From: Bacteroidales bacterium
GTDB lineage: Bacteria > Bacteroidota > Bacteroidia > Bacteroidales > VadinHA17
Direction: 5' to 3'
NCBI GenBank assembly: GCA_025454795.1
Contig: JALONT010000003.1
Coordinates: 47,925-111,924, forward strand
DNA: 64,000 nucleotides
Shown here: piece after piece, positions 8,990 to 16,909 of the stretch
Position numbering within the stretch: the stretch's first letter is position 1
Layout of the letters: every line of letters starts with the position of its first letter
Position numbers and translations under genes: made by a program
The notes under the pieces: generated by a model
What the model was told of the DNA's origin: nothing
The model's input: the letters and a program-made list of their open reading frames with translations, nothing else
Database searches by the model: none

Positions 8990-9077
8990 CCAATAAAATG
9001 AAACCCATTATCCAAAAGCGTAAAATCCATTAACCGCAAAGGTCGCAAAGAATAACAAAGTCCGCTAAGGAAGATAT

Positions 9078-9137
9078 AAAGAACTTACACTGAGAAACAC
9101 AAAGAAGACACAGAGAACCACAGAGTAGACAAAGAAG
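9078..9137. repeat. CACAGAG-family repeat, copy C (left flank of the GxxExxY gene)
   Basis: Starts with AAAGAACTTACACTGAG (9078-9094) and continues with CACAAAG and CACAGAG units up to the promoter region of the GxxExxY gene. The 16 bases AAGAACTTACACTGAG recur exactly, in reverse complement, at the right end of copy E (35629-35644). Just upstream (9030-9075) lies a different CGCAAAG-type repeat. Confidence 0.8.
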
Positions 9138-9155
9138 TATCTATATAATAATATT

Positions 9156-9527
9156 ATGGAAAGAAATGAAATTACCCGGAAAATTATTGGATGTGCAATC
9201 GAAGTACATAAAATCCTTGGTCCTGGATTACTGGAATCTGCTTATGAAGAGTGTTTGTCTTTTGAATTAAAAAAAGTTGGATTAAGCATAAAAAGGCAAG
9301 TACCAACACCTGTGGTATACAAAGATGTAAAGCTAGAGTGCGGTTATCGGATAGATATTCTGATTGAAGATACTGTTGTTCTTGAATTAAAAGTTGTCGA
9401 TGAATTTAATCCTGTGCATGAGGCGCAAATTCTGACTTATATGAAATTTTCAAGAAAGCAAATCGGATTAATGATAAATTTCAATGTAACCATACTTAAA
9501 AATGGAATCAGGAGATTTATTTTTTAA
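9156..9527 (+). CDS. GxxExxY protein (PD-(D/E)XK nuclease superfamily)
   Basis: A 123-residue protein that carries the family-naming motif G-x-x-E-x-x-Y as GLLESAY (24-30). It also has the pattern of a PD-(D/E)XK nuclease core: D67 in GYRIDILIED, then E77-x-K79 in VLELK, then HEAQILTYMK with the conserved Gln. The family is classed with PD-(D/E)XK nucleases (Pfam PDDEXK_3), but its biological role is unknown. All expected core residues are present, so it is probably active. The gene is bounded by inverted CACAGAG repeats. The ATG at 9156 gives the usual family N-terminus. Confidence 0.85.
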   Translation: MERNEITRKIIGCAIEVHKILGPGLLESAYEECLSFELKKVGLSIKRQVPTPVVYKDVKLECGYRIDILIEDTVVLELKVVDEFNPVHEAQILTYMKFSRKQIGLMINFNVTILKNGIRRFIF

Positions 9528-9572
9528 TCTCTGTGGAACTCTGCGCCTGCTCTGTGGAACTCTGTGTAACAA
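9528..9572. repeat. CACAGAG-family repeat, copy D (right flank of the GxxExxY gene)
   Basis: CTCTGTGG, CTCTGCG, CTCTGTGG and CTCTGTG units begin one base after the GxxExxY stop codon and run to 9572. They are inverted relative to copy C. Confidence 0.78.
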
Positions 9573-9600
9573 TAGAATAACTATAAATCTCCAGTTGATC

Positions 9601-11625
9601 TTGACAAAAAAATATATAATATTATTCAAAGCGGTTAAATTTGGATTTACTTATTATAGAAAAGCAATCTTATTTATCACTGCTATTATTCTTAGCGGCA
9701 TTTCTTTCTGCCAGAATGAAAAGCTCTCGGAAATAATAATAAATATTGCCGAGGATATGGCATCAGAAGAATCGGATCCTGAAGCTGCATCGCTCTTTAT
9801 CGAACAGCTTCAGGAGCTGGCAGATAATCCTGTCAGGATCAACTCGGACGATGAAACAGAAATATCCCGTCTTTTCTTTCTATCTGATTTTCAAATTAAA
9901 GCACTGGCAAACCATGTCAGGTCCTCCGGAAAGATAGTATCCGTTTATGAATTAGCCGGCATTCCCGGGTTCGACCGTCAGAGTGCCGAACTGGTTATAC
10001 CGTTTATTTCCCTTGAAGCCCGCACATTCAGCATCAGTGATTCAATAAGAATAAGAAACACCCTGTTATCCAATCTGATCTTCAAACCCGGAGAAAAAGA
10101 CACTGCGTCTCCGGGCTCCCCCCTGAAAATCCTGACTAAGTACAGGTTCCTTGCCGGACATCTTGAAGGAGGTTTTACATTTGAAAAAGATCCGGGAGAA
10201 ACATTCTTTACCGGATCCCCGCCGCTTCCTGATTTCCTTTCCGCACATCTTGCCTGGTCAGCTAAAGGGATCATCAGGAAGATAATTGTCGGTGATTTTG
10301 CAGCAAGGTTCGGGCAAGGCACAAATATTAATACCGGAATCCGAACAGCTATATCGTTGACGGCTCCAGGTTATATGCCGGGAAGGGACGAAATAAAAGC
10401 CTACACTTCAACTGATGAAAATAACTATTTCAGGGGTGCGGCGGCCGAATTCGCCTTCCGGAAAATCGGGCTTTTGCTTTTCTGGTCACAAAATAAAATT
10501 GACGCAGCCATTGGATCAGTATCAGATACGTCAATGTTTTTCATTGAAAACCTTTATCTCTCCGGACTGCACAATACCTCATCATCCATGCTTAAAAGAG
10601 ATGCGCTGACTGAGAATACCTATGGAATGAACTTTACATGTAATTTCAGCTCCGTAAAGGCAGGACTGAGCCTGTCGGAAAACAGGTTTTCCCTTCCTTT
10701 TAATTCTGAGAAAGAGAATCCGGAAAAGCTTTTCGATTTCGAAGGAACCCGAAACAGAATTGTTTCAGCTTATTATAACAGTTTGATCAACAGAATATTA
10801 TTATATGGGGAATTCTCCATGAACTTTCCCCGGAATTTTGCTCTCATTCAGGGTATAACCTTAAGACCTTCAGACAGGCTTTCAATAAATTTCCTTTACA
10901 GAAACTATACTCCGGGATTTACTACCTTCCACGGTAATGGACCTGGAAGCGGTTCTTCCACAAGTAATGAACAGGGATTGCTCGGCAACTTTACTTTTGA
11001 AGCAGCCAGGCATTTCTTTATAAGTGCCGGTTGCGATATAAGCAAACATCCATGGCTAAGATACAGATCCAGCTTCCCATCATTGGGAAAAAAGGAGGAG
11101 ATCCGTCTGAGATATCTTCCATCGGAAAAAATCACATTTGACCTCTCTTATTACTTCAGGTACTCAATGTACAATAATGTTGAAACCACTGGTATTGCAG
11201 GTGTTGAAGAGAACAGAAGCAGGACAATCAAAGTTCAGATAAAATATTCACCGAATGAATCCCTTTCAGCTGCCACCCGTATCGATCATAAAGTTGCAGA
11301 ACCATCCGGCAGCAAGGGTACACTGTTATCGCAGGATTTAATCTGGAGGTGCCGGCAAGTACCCGTTACACTATGGTTCAGGTACTGTATATTCAGTACC
11401 CGTGATTGGGATTCAAGGCTTTACACTTATGAAAATGACCTTCTCTACAGTTTTAGTATCCCGGCTCTTTCAGGTGAAGGAAGCAGAAGCTATGCAATGT
11501 TAAAATGGGAAGTGGGTGATTATGCTGAACTGAGAGTCAAATACAGCATTACCTCCCTGATTGAAAATGTAAACGATTTTCAGGACAGGGATGAAGTTAA
11601 GATGCAATTCCGGGTTTGGTTCTGA
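9601..11625 (+). CDS. Secreted helix-hairpin-helix protein with beta-rich C-terminus
   Basis: From a TTG at 9601 the protein has 674 residues and begins with a signal peptide (hydrophobic ILFITAIILSGISFC). A helical region with a ComEA-like helix-hairpin-helix follows (YELAGIPGFDRQSAELVIPF), and then a long beta-rich part with aromatic strands typical of an outer-membrane barrel. Proteins of this plan are widespread in Bacteroidota and have no settled function; DNA contact at the cell surface is conceivable. The frame is open upstream to 9502, but that part reads through the CACAGAG copy D and the end of the preceding gene, so it was excluded. It lacks an obvious operon partner. Confidence 0.65.
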   Translation: MTKKYIILFKAVKFGFTYYRKAILFITAIILSGISFCQNEKLSEIIINIAEDMASEESDPEAASLFIEQLQELADNPVRINSDDETEISRLFFLSDFQIKALANHVRSSGKIVSVYELAGIPGFDRQSAELVIPFISLEARTFSISDSIRIRNTLLSNLIFKPGEKDTASPGSPLKILTKYRFLAGHLEGGFTFEKDPGETFFTGSPPLPDFLSAHLAWSAKGIIRKIIVGDFAARFGQGTNINTGIRTAISLTAPGYMPGRDEIKAYTSTDENNYFRGAAAEFAFRKIGLLLFWSQNKIDAAIGSVSDTSMFFIENLYLSGLHNTSSSMLKRDALTENTYGMNFTCNFSSVKAGLSLSENRFSLPFNSEKENPEKLFDFEGTRNRIVSAYYNSLINRILLYGEFSMNFPRNFALIQGITLRPSDRLSINFLYRNYTPGFTTFHGNGPGSGSSTSNEQGLLGNFTFEAARHFFISAGCDISKHPWLRYRSSFPSLGKKEEIRLRYLPSEKITFDLSYYFRYSMYNNVETTGIAGVEENRSRTIKVQIKYSPNESLSAATRIDHKVAEPSGSKGTLLSQDLIWRCRQVPVTLWFRYCIFSTRDWDSRLYTYENDLLYSFSIPALSGEGSRSYAMLKWEVGDYAELRVKYSITSLIENVNDFQDRDEVKMQFRVWF

Positions 11626-11632
11626 ATAGTCT

Positions 11633-11690
11633 TGCGGTCGTGCAGTCATGTGGTCATGCAGTCATGCAGTCTTGCAGTCATGCAGGGAGT
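11633..11690. repeat. GCAGTCAT tandem microsatellite
   Basis: Six or seven imperfect copies of a GTCATGCA-type unit lie in the convergent gap between the HhH gene and recJ. No function is apparent. It adds to the set of unrelated short tandem arrays at gene boundaries in this window. Confidence 0.6.
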
Positions 11691-11728
11691 ACAGGCTGCG
11701 GGCTTTGCCATCCGTAGCCTCAAAAGCT

Positions 11729-13447
11729 TTATTTATCCGGTGTTTTTATATCGCGGATATTAAGCTGCAGGTTCCTGCTGCCACGGAATTCATTCATCTC
11801 CAATGAATAACAGATATCGAAGGGATTACCTCCTTTAATATATTCAAAGTAATCAGCCTGTCCGAATGCTATGGCAGGGAAAGTCATTGTTCCTGTTGAT
11901 TCCTGGCAAAGTTCAAGTTTGAGGTGTTCCCCGTTAGATCCTACCATGCGTCCGGTTCCGCTGTCAAAGACATTCCTGGAAATGAATATGGGGGACATAT
12001 TTTCAGGTCCAAAAGGCTGGAACTGGCTCATAACTTTAAAGTACTCTTCGTTTATTTCAGAGAAGGAGAGTTCGGTGTCAATGAAAATCCTTGGTAAGAG
12101 CTGATCTTCTGATATAGTATCGTTCACATACTGCTCAAACCTTTCAATGAATTGCTGGATGTTCTCTTTTTTCAGTGTAAGTCCTGCTGCGTACATATGT
12201 CCTCCAAAACTTTCAAGCAGGTCGGAGCAAGCTTCTATTGCCTGGTAAAGATCATAACCCTGGACCGATCTTGCAGAACCGGTTGCAAAACCATTCGATT
12301 CAGTAAGGATGACGGTTGGTCTGTAATAGGTTTCGATGAGTCTGGAAGCAACTATGCCGATAACCCCTTTTTTCCATGATGGGTTGTAAAGGACTGTCGT
12401 TTTTGAATTTACTCTCCGCTGATCTTCAGATATCATCCTCATTGCTTCGCTGGTGATTGAGCGGTCGACACTTCTTCTTTCGATATTGAAGCTGTTGATC
12501 TCTTTGCTGAAACCCGTGGCCAGTTTTGTATCACTGGAGATAAGAAGCTCCACAGCTTTGCCTCCTGTTTCCATCCTTCCTGCAGCATTGATCCTTGGAC
12601 CGATTTTAAATACAATATCTTCAATTGTAAGGACTCTGAATACTTCAGCCTCCTTTATAATCTCCTTTAAACCTGTCCTCGGGGCTTCATTCAGTTGTTT
12701 AAGACCAAAATATGCCAGGATCCTGTTTTCTCCGGTTATGGGAACAATATCAGATGCTATGCTCACAGCAACAAGGTCAAGGTAATGGGCAATTGAGCTG
12801 AAAGGAGTACCCTGTATCTTCGAATATGCATGAATAAGCTTGAAACCTACACCGCATCCTGACAGCTCTTTATAGGGATAGCTGCATCCTGGTTGCTTGG
12901 GATCAAGGACAGCAATCGCTTTAGGGATCTCATCGCCGGGATAATGGTGGTCGCAGACTATCACATCGATCCCTTTTGTCCTTGCGTACCCGATCTTTTC
13001 AACTGCTTTTATTCCACAGTCGAGAGTTATGACTACTTTGCAGTTGTTCTGGAAAGCAAAATCTACTCCCTGGAATGAAACGCCATAACCCTCCTTATAT
13101 CTGTCAGGTATGTAATATTCCACATTTGAATACTGTTCTTTAAGGAATGAATATACAAGGGCTACTGCCGTGGTGCCGTCAACATCATAATCGCCGTAAA
13201 CAAGTATTTTCTCATTTTTTTTGATTGCAGTTGATAGTCTTTCGACCGCTATATTCATATCCTTCATCAGAAAAGGATCATGAAGGTAATCAAGACCTGG
13301 ATTAAAAAATGCCCTGGCTTCATCCGGAGAAGTTATACTCCTTTGCACCATAAGATTTGCAAGTGATTCAGATACACCCAGTGCTTCTGCCAGCTGTTTT
13401 ACAACCACAATATCTCCCCTCTCCTTAATTACCCATCTTTTTTCCAT
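11729..13447 (-). CDS. recJ: Single-strand DNA exonuclease RecJ
   Basis: A 5'-3' single-strand exonuclease of recombination and repair. The 572-residue protein has DHH phosphoesterase motifs: DYDVDGT (86-92), the TLDCG segment (141-145), DHH (166-168), and further on GRMETGGKAVEL and the DHHA1 region SFGGHMYAAG. The length and motif order match bacterial RecJ, and all metal-binding aspartates and histidines of the visible motifs are present. The start codon shares one base with the lipB stop, so lipB and recJ are translationally coupled. Confidence 0.95.
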   Translation of the reverse strand: MEKRWVIKERGDIVVVKQLAEALGVSESLANLMVQRSITSPDEARAFFNPGLDYLHDPFLMKDMNIAVERLSTAIKKNEKILVYGDYDVDGTTAVALVYSFLKEQYSNVEYYIPDRYKEGYGVSFQGVDFAFQNNCKVVITLDCGIKAVEKIGYARTKGIDVIVCDHHYPGDEIPKAIAVLDPKQPGCSYPYKELSGCGVGFKLIHAYSKIQGTPFSSIAHYLDLVAVSIASDIVPITGENRILAYFGLKQLNEAPRTGLKEIIKEAEVFRVLTIEDIVFKIGPRINAAGRMETGGKAVELLISSDTKLATGFSKEINSFNIERRSVDRSITSEAMRMISEDQRRVNSKTTVLYNPSWKKGVIGIVASRLIETYYRPTVILTESNGFATGSARSVQGYDLYQAIEACSDLLESFGGHMYAAGLTLKKENIQQFIERFEQYVNDTISEDQLLPRIFIDTELSFSEINEEYFKVMSQFQPFGPENMSPIFISRNVFDSGTGRMVGSNGEHLKLELCQESTGTMTFPAIAFGQADYFEYIKGGNPFDICYSLEMNEFRGSRNLQLNIRDIKTPDK

Positions 13448-14184
13448 CAGATATTTATATTAGTCCAGTTCAGATCAAAGACTTCCCCGAGTCTCTTTCT
13501 GACTATGTTTTTTACTTTTTCAATATTTTGTTTCATTCCCATCTCTTTTTCAAGGGATGTGACCCCTTTATCTGTGAAACCGCAGGGATTAATATGGTTA
13601 AAATAAGCAAGGTCGGTATTAACATTGAAGGCAAATCCATGCATTGTCACAAATCTGCTGGCCTTAACTCCTATTGCACATATCTTTCTTGCTTTTCCCT
13701 GAATATCCGGGTCAAGCCATACTCCAGTTCCCCCCTCAAGCCGTGAGCCGGACAGACCATACTCTCCGATGGTTTTTAATATGGCCTCCTCGATGCGGAA
13801 AACATATTCTTTCAAACCTATCCTGATTGCCTCCAGATCAAAAATCGGATATCCGACAATCTGACCCGGACCATGATAGGTAATATCTCCGCCTCTGTCG
13901 ATCCTGTAGAATTTTGCATCCCTTGCACGGAGCTGAATATAATCCAGAAGCAGGTTGTTTTCTGAGCCACTTTTTCCAAGTGTATATACATGAGGGTGCT
14001 CAACAAAGATCAAAGTGCCAGGTTTCGAATTACTTTCCGCACCATTTTTTTTGTTATCCACAAGTTCTTTAAAGACTTCAGCCTGATAGTCCCAGGTTTC
14101 TTTATAATCCTTCAGGCCAATGTCCTCATATTTAACGCTATAGCTCAAATAATATCCTCTCTTTCTGCTGTTGTAATATAACAA
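13447..14184 (-). CDS. lipB: Octanoyl-[ACP]:protein N-octanoyltransferase
   Basis: Transfers octanoate from acyl carrier protein to lipoyl domains, the first step of lipoate synthesis. The 245-residue protein has RGGDITYHGPGQIVGYP, the KICAIGVKASRFVTMHGFA segment with the catalytic lysine, and the catalytic cysteine in INPCGFTDKGVTSL. The first 10-15 residues are not conserved-looking and the true start may be slightly downstream (MLYYNSRKRGYYLSY...). It follows lipA by three bases and is coupled to recJ, giving a lipA-lipB-recJ operon. Confidence 0.94.
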   Translation of the reverse strand: MLYYNSRKRGYYLSYSVKYEDIGLKDYKETWDYQAEVFKELVDNKKNGAESNSKPGTLIFVEHPHVYTLGKSGSENNLLLDYIQLRARDAKFYRIDRGGDITYHGPGQIVGYPIFDLEAIRIGLKEYVFRIEEAILKTIGEYGLSGSRLEGGTGVWLDPDIQGKARKICAIGVKASRFVTMHGFAFNVNTDLAYFNHINPCGFTDKGVTSLEKEMGMKQNIEKVKNIVRKRLGEVFDLNWTNINI

Positions 14185-14187
14185 ATA

Positions 14188-15042
14188 TTAACCGGATCTT
14201 ACATGTTTCTCAGCATGAAAAGAGGATCGGACAAGTGGATTACTTTCCACAAAATCAAAACCCTTCTCAAGTGCCGATTCCCTGTATTCATTAAACCTGT
14301 CGGGAGAAATATATTCTGCCACATCAATATGAGCCGGTGACGGTTTAAGATATTGCCCAAGAGTCAGAATTCTGCATCCTGCATGGAAAAGATCATCTAT
14401 GGTTTCATATATTTCATCCTCTTTCTCCCCGAGTCCAAGCATAAATCCCGACTTGGCAGTTTTCCCCATCTGAGAAATATATTTTATAACGGTAAGGCTT
14501 CTGTCATATTTTGCTTTTGTGCGGATTATTGGAGTTAATCTTCGAACTGTTTCTATGTTATGAGAAATAACATCCGGGCCTTCATCAATTATCTTTTGTA
14601 TATTTTCCGGATTGCCGTCAAAATCAGGGATGAGAGTCTCTATTGTGGTTCCCGGATTTATTCTTTTCACAGAATGGATCACCTCAGCCCAGAATGATGA
14701 TCCGCCATCGGGAAGATCATCCCGGTCGACAGATGTTATCACGCAATGCCGGAGTTTCAGCGTCTTAATTGCTTTTGCAAGACGCTGAGGTTCATTTGGA
14801 TCAGGGGGCAGCGGTTTTCCTGTTTTCGTATTACAGAATTTGCATGCTCTGGTGCAGATATCGCCGAGGATCATGAAAGTTGCCGTGCCTGCATTCCAGC
14901 ATTCACCTATATTAGGACAGTTACCGCTTGTACAGATTGTGTGAAGATGATTATTCTCAACAAGCCTTTTGACCCTGGAATAATTTTCCCCGCTTGCCCT
15001 CTGCATTTTAAACCATGCCGGTAATCGCCTGAGTCGTTCCAT
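14188..15042 (-). CDS. lipA: Lipoyl synthase
   Basis: A radical SAM enzyme that inserts two sulfurs into protein-bound octanoate. The 284-residue protein has both iron-sulfur motifs: the auxiliary cluster cysteines in CTSGNCPNIGEC and the radical SAM CTRACKFC motif, with the NTKTGKP that follows in this family. The C-terminal RSSFHAE with the conserved serine ligand is present. It is the first gene of a lipA-lipB-recJ run, with a Bacteroidota-type promoter box about 20 bases upstream. Confidence 0.96.
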   Translation of the reverse strand: MERLRRLPAWFKMQRASGENYSRVKRLVENNHLHTICTSGNCPNIGECWNAGTATFMILGDICTRACKFCNTKTGKPLPPDPNEPQRLAKAIKTLKLRHCVITSVDRDDLPDGGSSFWAEVIHSVKRINPGTTIETLIPDFDGNPENIQKIIDEGPDVISHNIETVRRLTPIIRTKAKYDRSLTVIKYISQMGKTAKSGFMLGLGEKEDEIYETIDDLFHAGCRILTLGQYLKPSPAHIDVAEYISPDRFNEYRESALEKGFDFVESNPLVRSSFHAEKHVRSG

Positions 15043-15061
15043 CTATATAATTATTGAGACT

Positions 15062-15069
15062 CAAAGGTA
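15062..15069 (-). promoter_or_regulatory. Putative -7 box of the lipA promoter
   Basis: The minus strand reads TACCTTTG, a match to the Bacteroidota -7 consensus TAnnTTTG, ending 20 bases before the lipA ATG. No clean TTTG -33 box was found at the usual distance. Confidence 0.45.
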
Positions 15070-15180
15070 CAAAAACTCTGTGTTTCCGGATGCTAATATG
15101 TGGATCGCTTTATGTCAGGAGAAAAACTCATTCTGAATAAGCCATAAGAAACCGGGAGTTTCATAAAGCCAAAAATATAT

Positions 15181-15188
15181 TATATTTG
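15181..15188 (+). promoter_or_regulatory. Putative -7 box facing the 15.5 kb gene
   Basis: TATATTTG matches TAnnTTTG on the plus strand, with a TTTC 18 bases upstream (15159-15162) as a possible -33 box. If used it would give a leader of nearly 300 bases for the gene at 15501. Confidence 0.35.
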
Positions 15189-15273
15189 CCTGATCTGAAA
15201 AACTTTAACTCTGAACAGATAAAATTTTTCAACAATTGAAAACTCATTCTAAAAGCTACTCAAATTCCCACGC

Positions 15274-15347
15274 ACTCACCCCCTCACGTCCCCCACTCTA
15301 CGGCGTAGAGAGGGGGATACCTGAGCTTAGCGAAGGAGGGGGTGAGT
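15274..15347. repeat. GC-rich nested hairpin repeat in a 458-base gene-free stretch
   Basis: The outer arms ACTCACCCCCTC (15274-15285) and GAGGGGGTGAGT (15336-15347) are exact complements. Between them CCCCCACTCTAC and GTAGAGAGGGGG form a second stem with one mismatch. The gene-free stretch 15043-15500 otherwise holds the two putative promoter boxes and AT-rich sequence with nothing recognisable. Confidence 0.7.
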
Positions 15348-15500
15348 ACATATGAAAAACATATGAATCACTATATTTTATTAAATAAATCAATAATATA
15401 ATTTCAGCCCCTTTTTTGAAAAGAAGCTTTTTAAAATTGCTGAAAAACACTAAGTTATTTTGAATTTTTAAATTTTAATCGGACACTAGTGATAGATTAT

Positions 15501-15950
15501 ATGGATAATTTACCCGAAATTAAAAAAATTGAGATTGAAGACAATACCCTTAAAGATCTGAACATAACCAGTAAATGGACAATGTTTCTTGCCATTCTCG
15601 GATTTATTTTTACAGGAATTATGGTAATCATTGGTTTATTCGCAGGAGTATTCCTGGCAGTTTTCAAAGCCGGTGATTCACCTGTCGGATTTCCGGAATG
15701 GCTTATTTTTGTGATAATCCTGATCTTTGCAGTACTCTACTTCTTCCCGGTACTTTATCTGTTCAGGTTTTCAAAACATACATCAAATGCAGTAAAGACT
15801 CTCGACAAACATGAACTTCATAAAGCTTTTAGAAACCTGAGATCTTATTATGTGTATACAGGTATCTTATTAATTGTTGTCCTGGTAATTTATGTAGTTG
15901 GCTTTATTGTAGCAGGAGCTTCAGTTGCATTTCTGAAGGACCTTGGATAG
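15501..15950 (+). CDS. Small three-helix membrane protein (DUF5362-like)
   Basis: A protein of about 149 residues with a charged N-terminus and three hydrophobic segments: MFLAILGFIFTGIMVIIGLF near residue 28, LIFVIILIFAVLYFFPVLYL in the middle and GILLIVVLVIYVVGFIVAG near the end. The layout resembles the DUF5362 family of small Bacteroidota membrane proteins, but that match is from memory and was not searched. A GTG at 15489 is also in frame; the ATG at 15501 was preferred. Function unknown. It is followed by a CGCCTTTATACCTT direct repeat (15960-15995). Confidence 0.6.
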   Translation: MDNLPEIKKIEIEDNTLKDLNITSKWTMFLAILGFIFTGIMVIIGLFAGVFLAVFKAGDSPVGFPEWLIFVIILIFAVLYFFPVLYLFRFSKHTSNAVKTLDKHELHKAFRNLRSYYVYTGILLIVVLVIYVVGFIVAGASVAFLKDLG

Positions 15951-16000
15951 AGGATTACACCTTAACGCCTTTATACCTTATCGCCTTTATACCTTTTAGT

Positions 16001-16852
16001 ATGAGTACAGCATATTTCAACGGAAAGTTCCTTCCCAAAGAAGAAGTAAAAATCAGTCCTGATGACCGGGGATTTCTTTTTGCAGACGGTATTTATGAAG
16101 TAGTGAGATGGTACGAAGGTTTCTTCTATGATATGCCCGGACATATAGCCAGGTTAAAAAGGAGTCTGAACGAGATCCGGTTAAGCTGGCCTGAATCTGA
16201 ATCTTTTCCTGCTGTTGCCTTTGAGCTTATAACACGAAATAATCTACAAAATATTCCATCGCTGGTTTACCTGCAAGTCACAAGAGGAGCTGCAAAACGA
16301 TCACATGCATTCCCTGGTCCTGATGTTCTCCCGACTGTTTATGCTTTTGCCAGAGGATTTCATCCTGAGAAAGAGGCTATTGCAGCAGGAATTAATGTTA
16401 TAATCAGGAAGGAGATAAGATGGAGCAGATGCGACATCAAATCAGTATCTCTTCTTCCGAATATTCTCAGTTTCCAGGAAGCGCGTGATCTGGATTGCTA
16501 TGAATGTATTTTTGTAAGGGATGGAATGATTACCGAATGTGCACATTCAAATGTGTTTTTTGTAATTAACGGGGTCTTATATACTCATCCCGAATCCGAA
16601 AACATTCTTTCAGGAATAACACGGAAAAATATAATACGGATCGCCAGGGAAACCGGGATCAGGGTTATCGAGACACCAGTTGCTGAGAATAAGCTGAATG
16701 AGATCAGTGAAGCTTTCATAACCAATACCTCTTTTGAAATTGCACCGGTAATTTCAATAAATAAGATAACTACAGGTGATGGTCATCCGGGCCCCTTAAC
16801 CAGGGCCATCCGTGACAGATTCGATGAAGAAATCAGATCAATGGGAGGATAA
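16001..16852 (+). CDS. Class IV aminotransferase, D-amino acid transaminase type
   Basis: A PLP-dependent fold-type IV enzyme of 283 residues. DRGFLFADGIYEVVR (22-36) and RCDIKSVSLLPN, with the PLP lysine in CDIK, match D-alanine aminotransferases more closely than branched-chain enzymes, whose lysine context differs. ITECAHSNVFFV and LSGITRKNII are further family segments. It would make D-glutamate or D-alanine for peptidoglycan; 4-amino-4-deoxychorismate lyase activity is an alternative in this family. It stands alone upstream of lysS. Confidence 0.8.
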   Translation: MSTAYFNGKFLPKEEVKISPDDRGFLFADGIYEVVRWYEGFFYDMPGHIARLKRSLNEIRLSWPESESFPAVAFELITRNNLQNIPSLVYLQVTRGAAKRSHAFPGPDVLPTVYAFARGFHPEKEAIAAGINVIIRKEIRWSRCDIKSVSLLPNILSFQEARDLDCYECIFVRDGMITECAHSNVFFVINGVLYTHPESENILSGITRKNIIRIARETGIRVIETPVAENKLNEISEAFITNTSFEIAPVISINKITTGDGHPGPLTRAIRDRFDEEIRSMGG

Positions 16853-16883
16853 TCTGATGGTATCCTGTAAGATTGATTTTTTC

Positions 16884-16891
16884 TATATTTG
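16884..16891 (+). promoter_or_regulatory. Putative -7 box of the lysS promoter
   Basis: TATATTTG matches TAnnTTTG and ends 18 bases before the lysS ATG at 16910. It overlaps an in-frame TTG at 16889, which argues against that codon being the start. Confidence 0.5.
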
Positions 16892-16909
16892 CACAAATTT
16901 ATGCTGGTC

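Larger units (their letters stand above)
9078..9572 (+). mobile_element. Candidate element: GxxExxY gene between inverted CACAGAG arms
   Basis: The gene at 9156-9527 is bounded on the left by CACAGAG units and on the right, starting one base after its stop, by CTCTGTG units, which are the inverted form. Solitary copy E has the same arm order with only a short spacer in place of the gene, as expected for a non-autonomous derivative. No target-site duplication was identified, so mobility is an inference from layout and not an observation. Confidence 0.4.
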
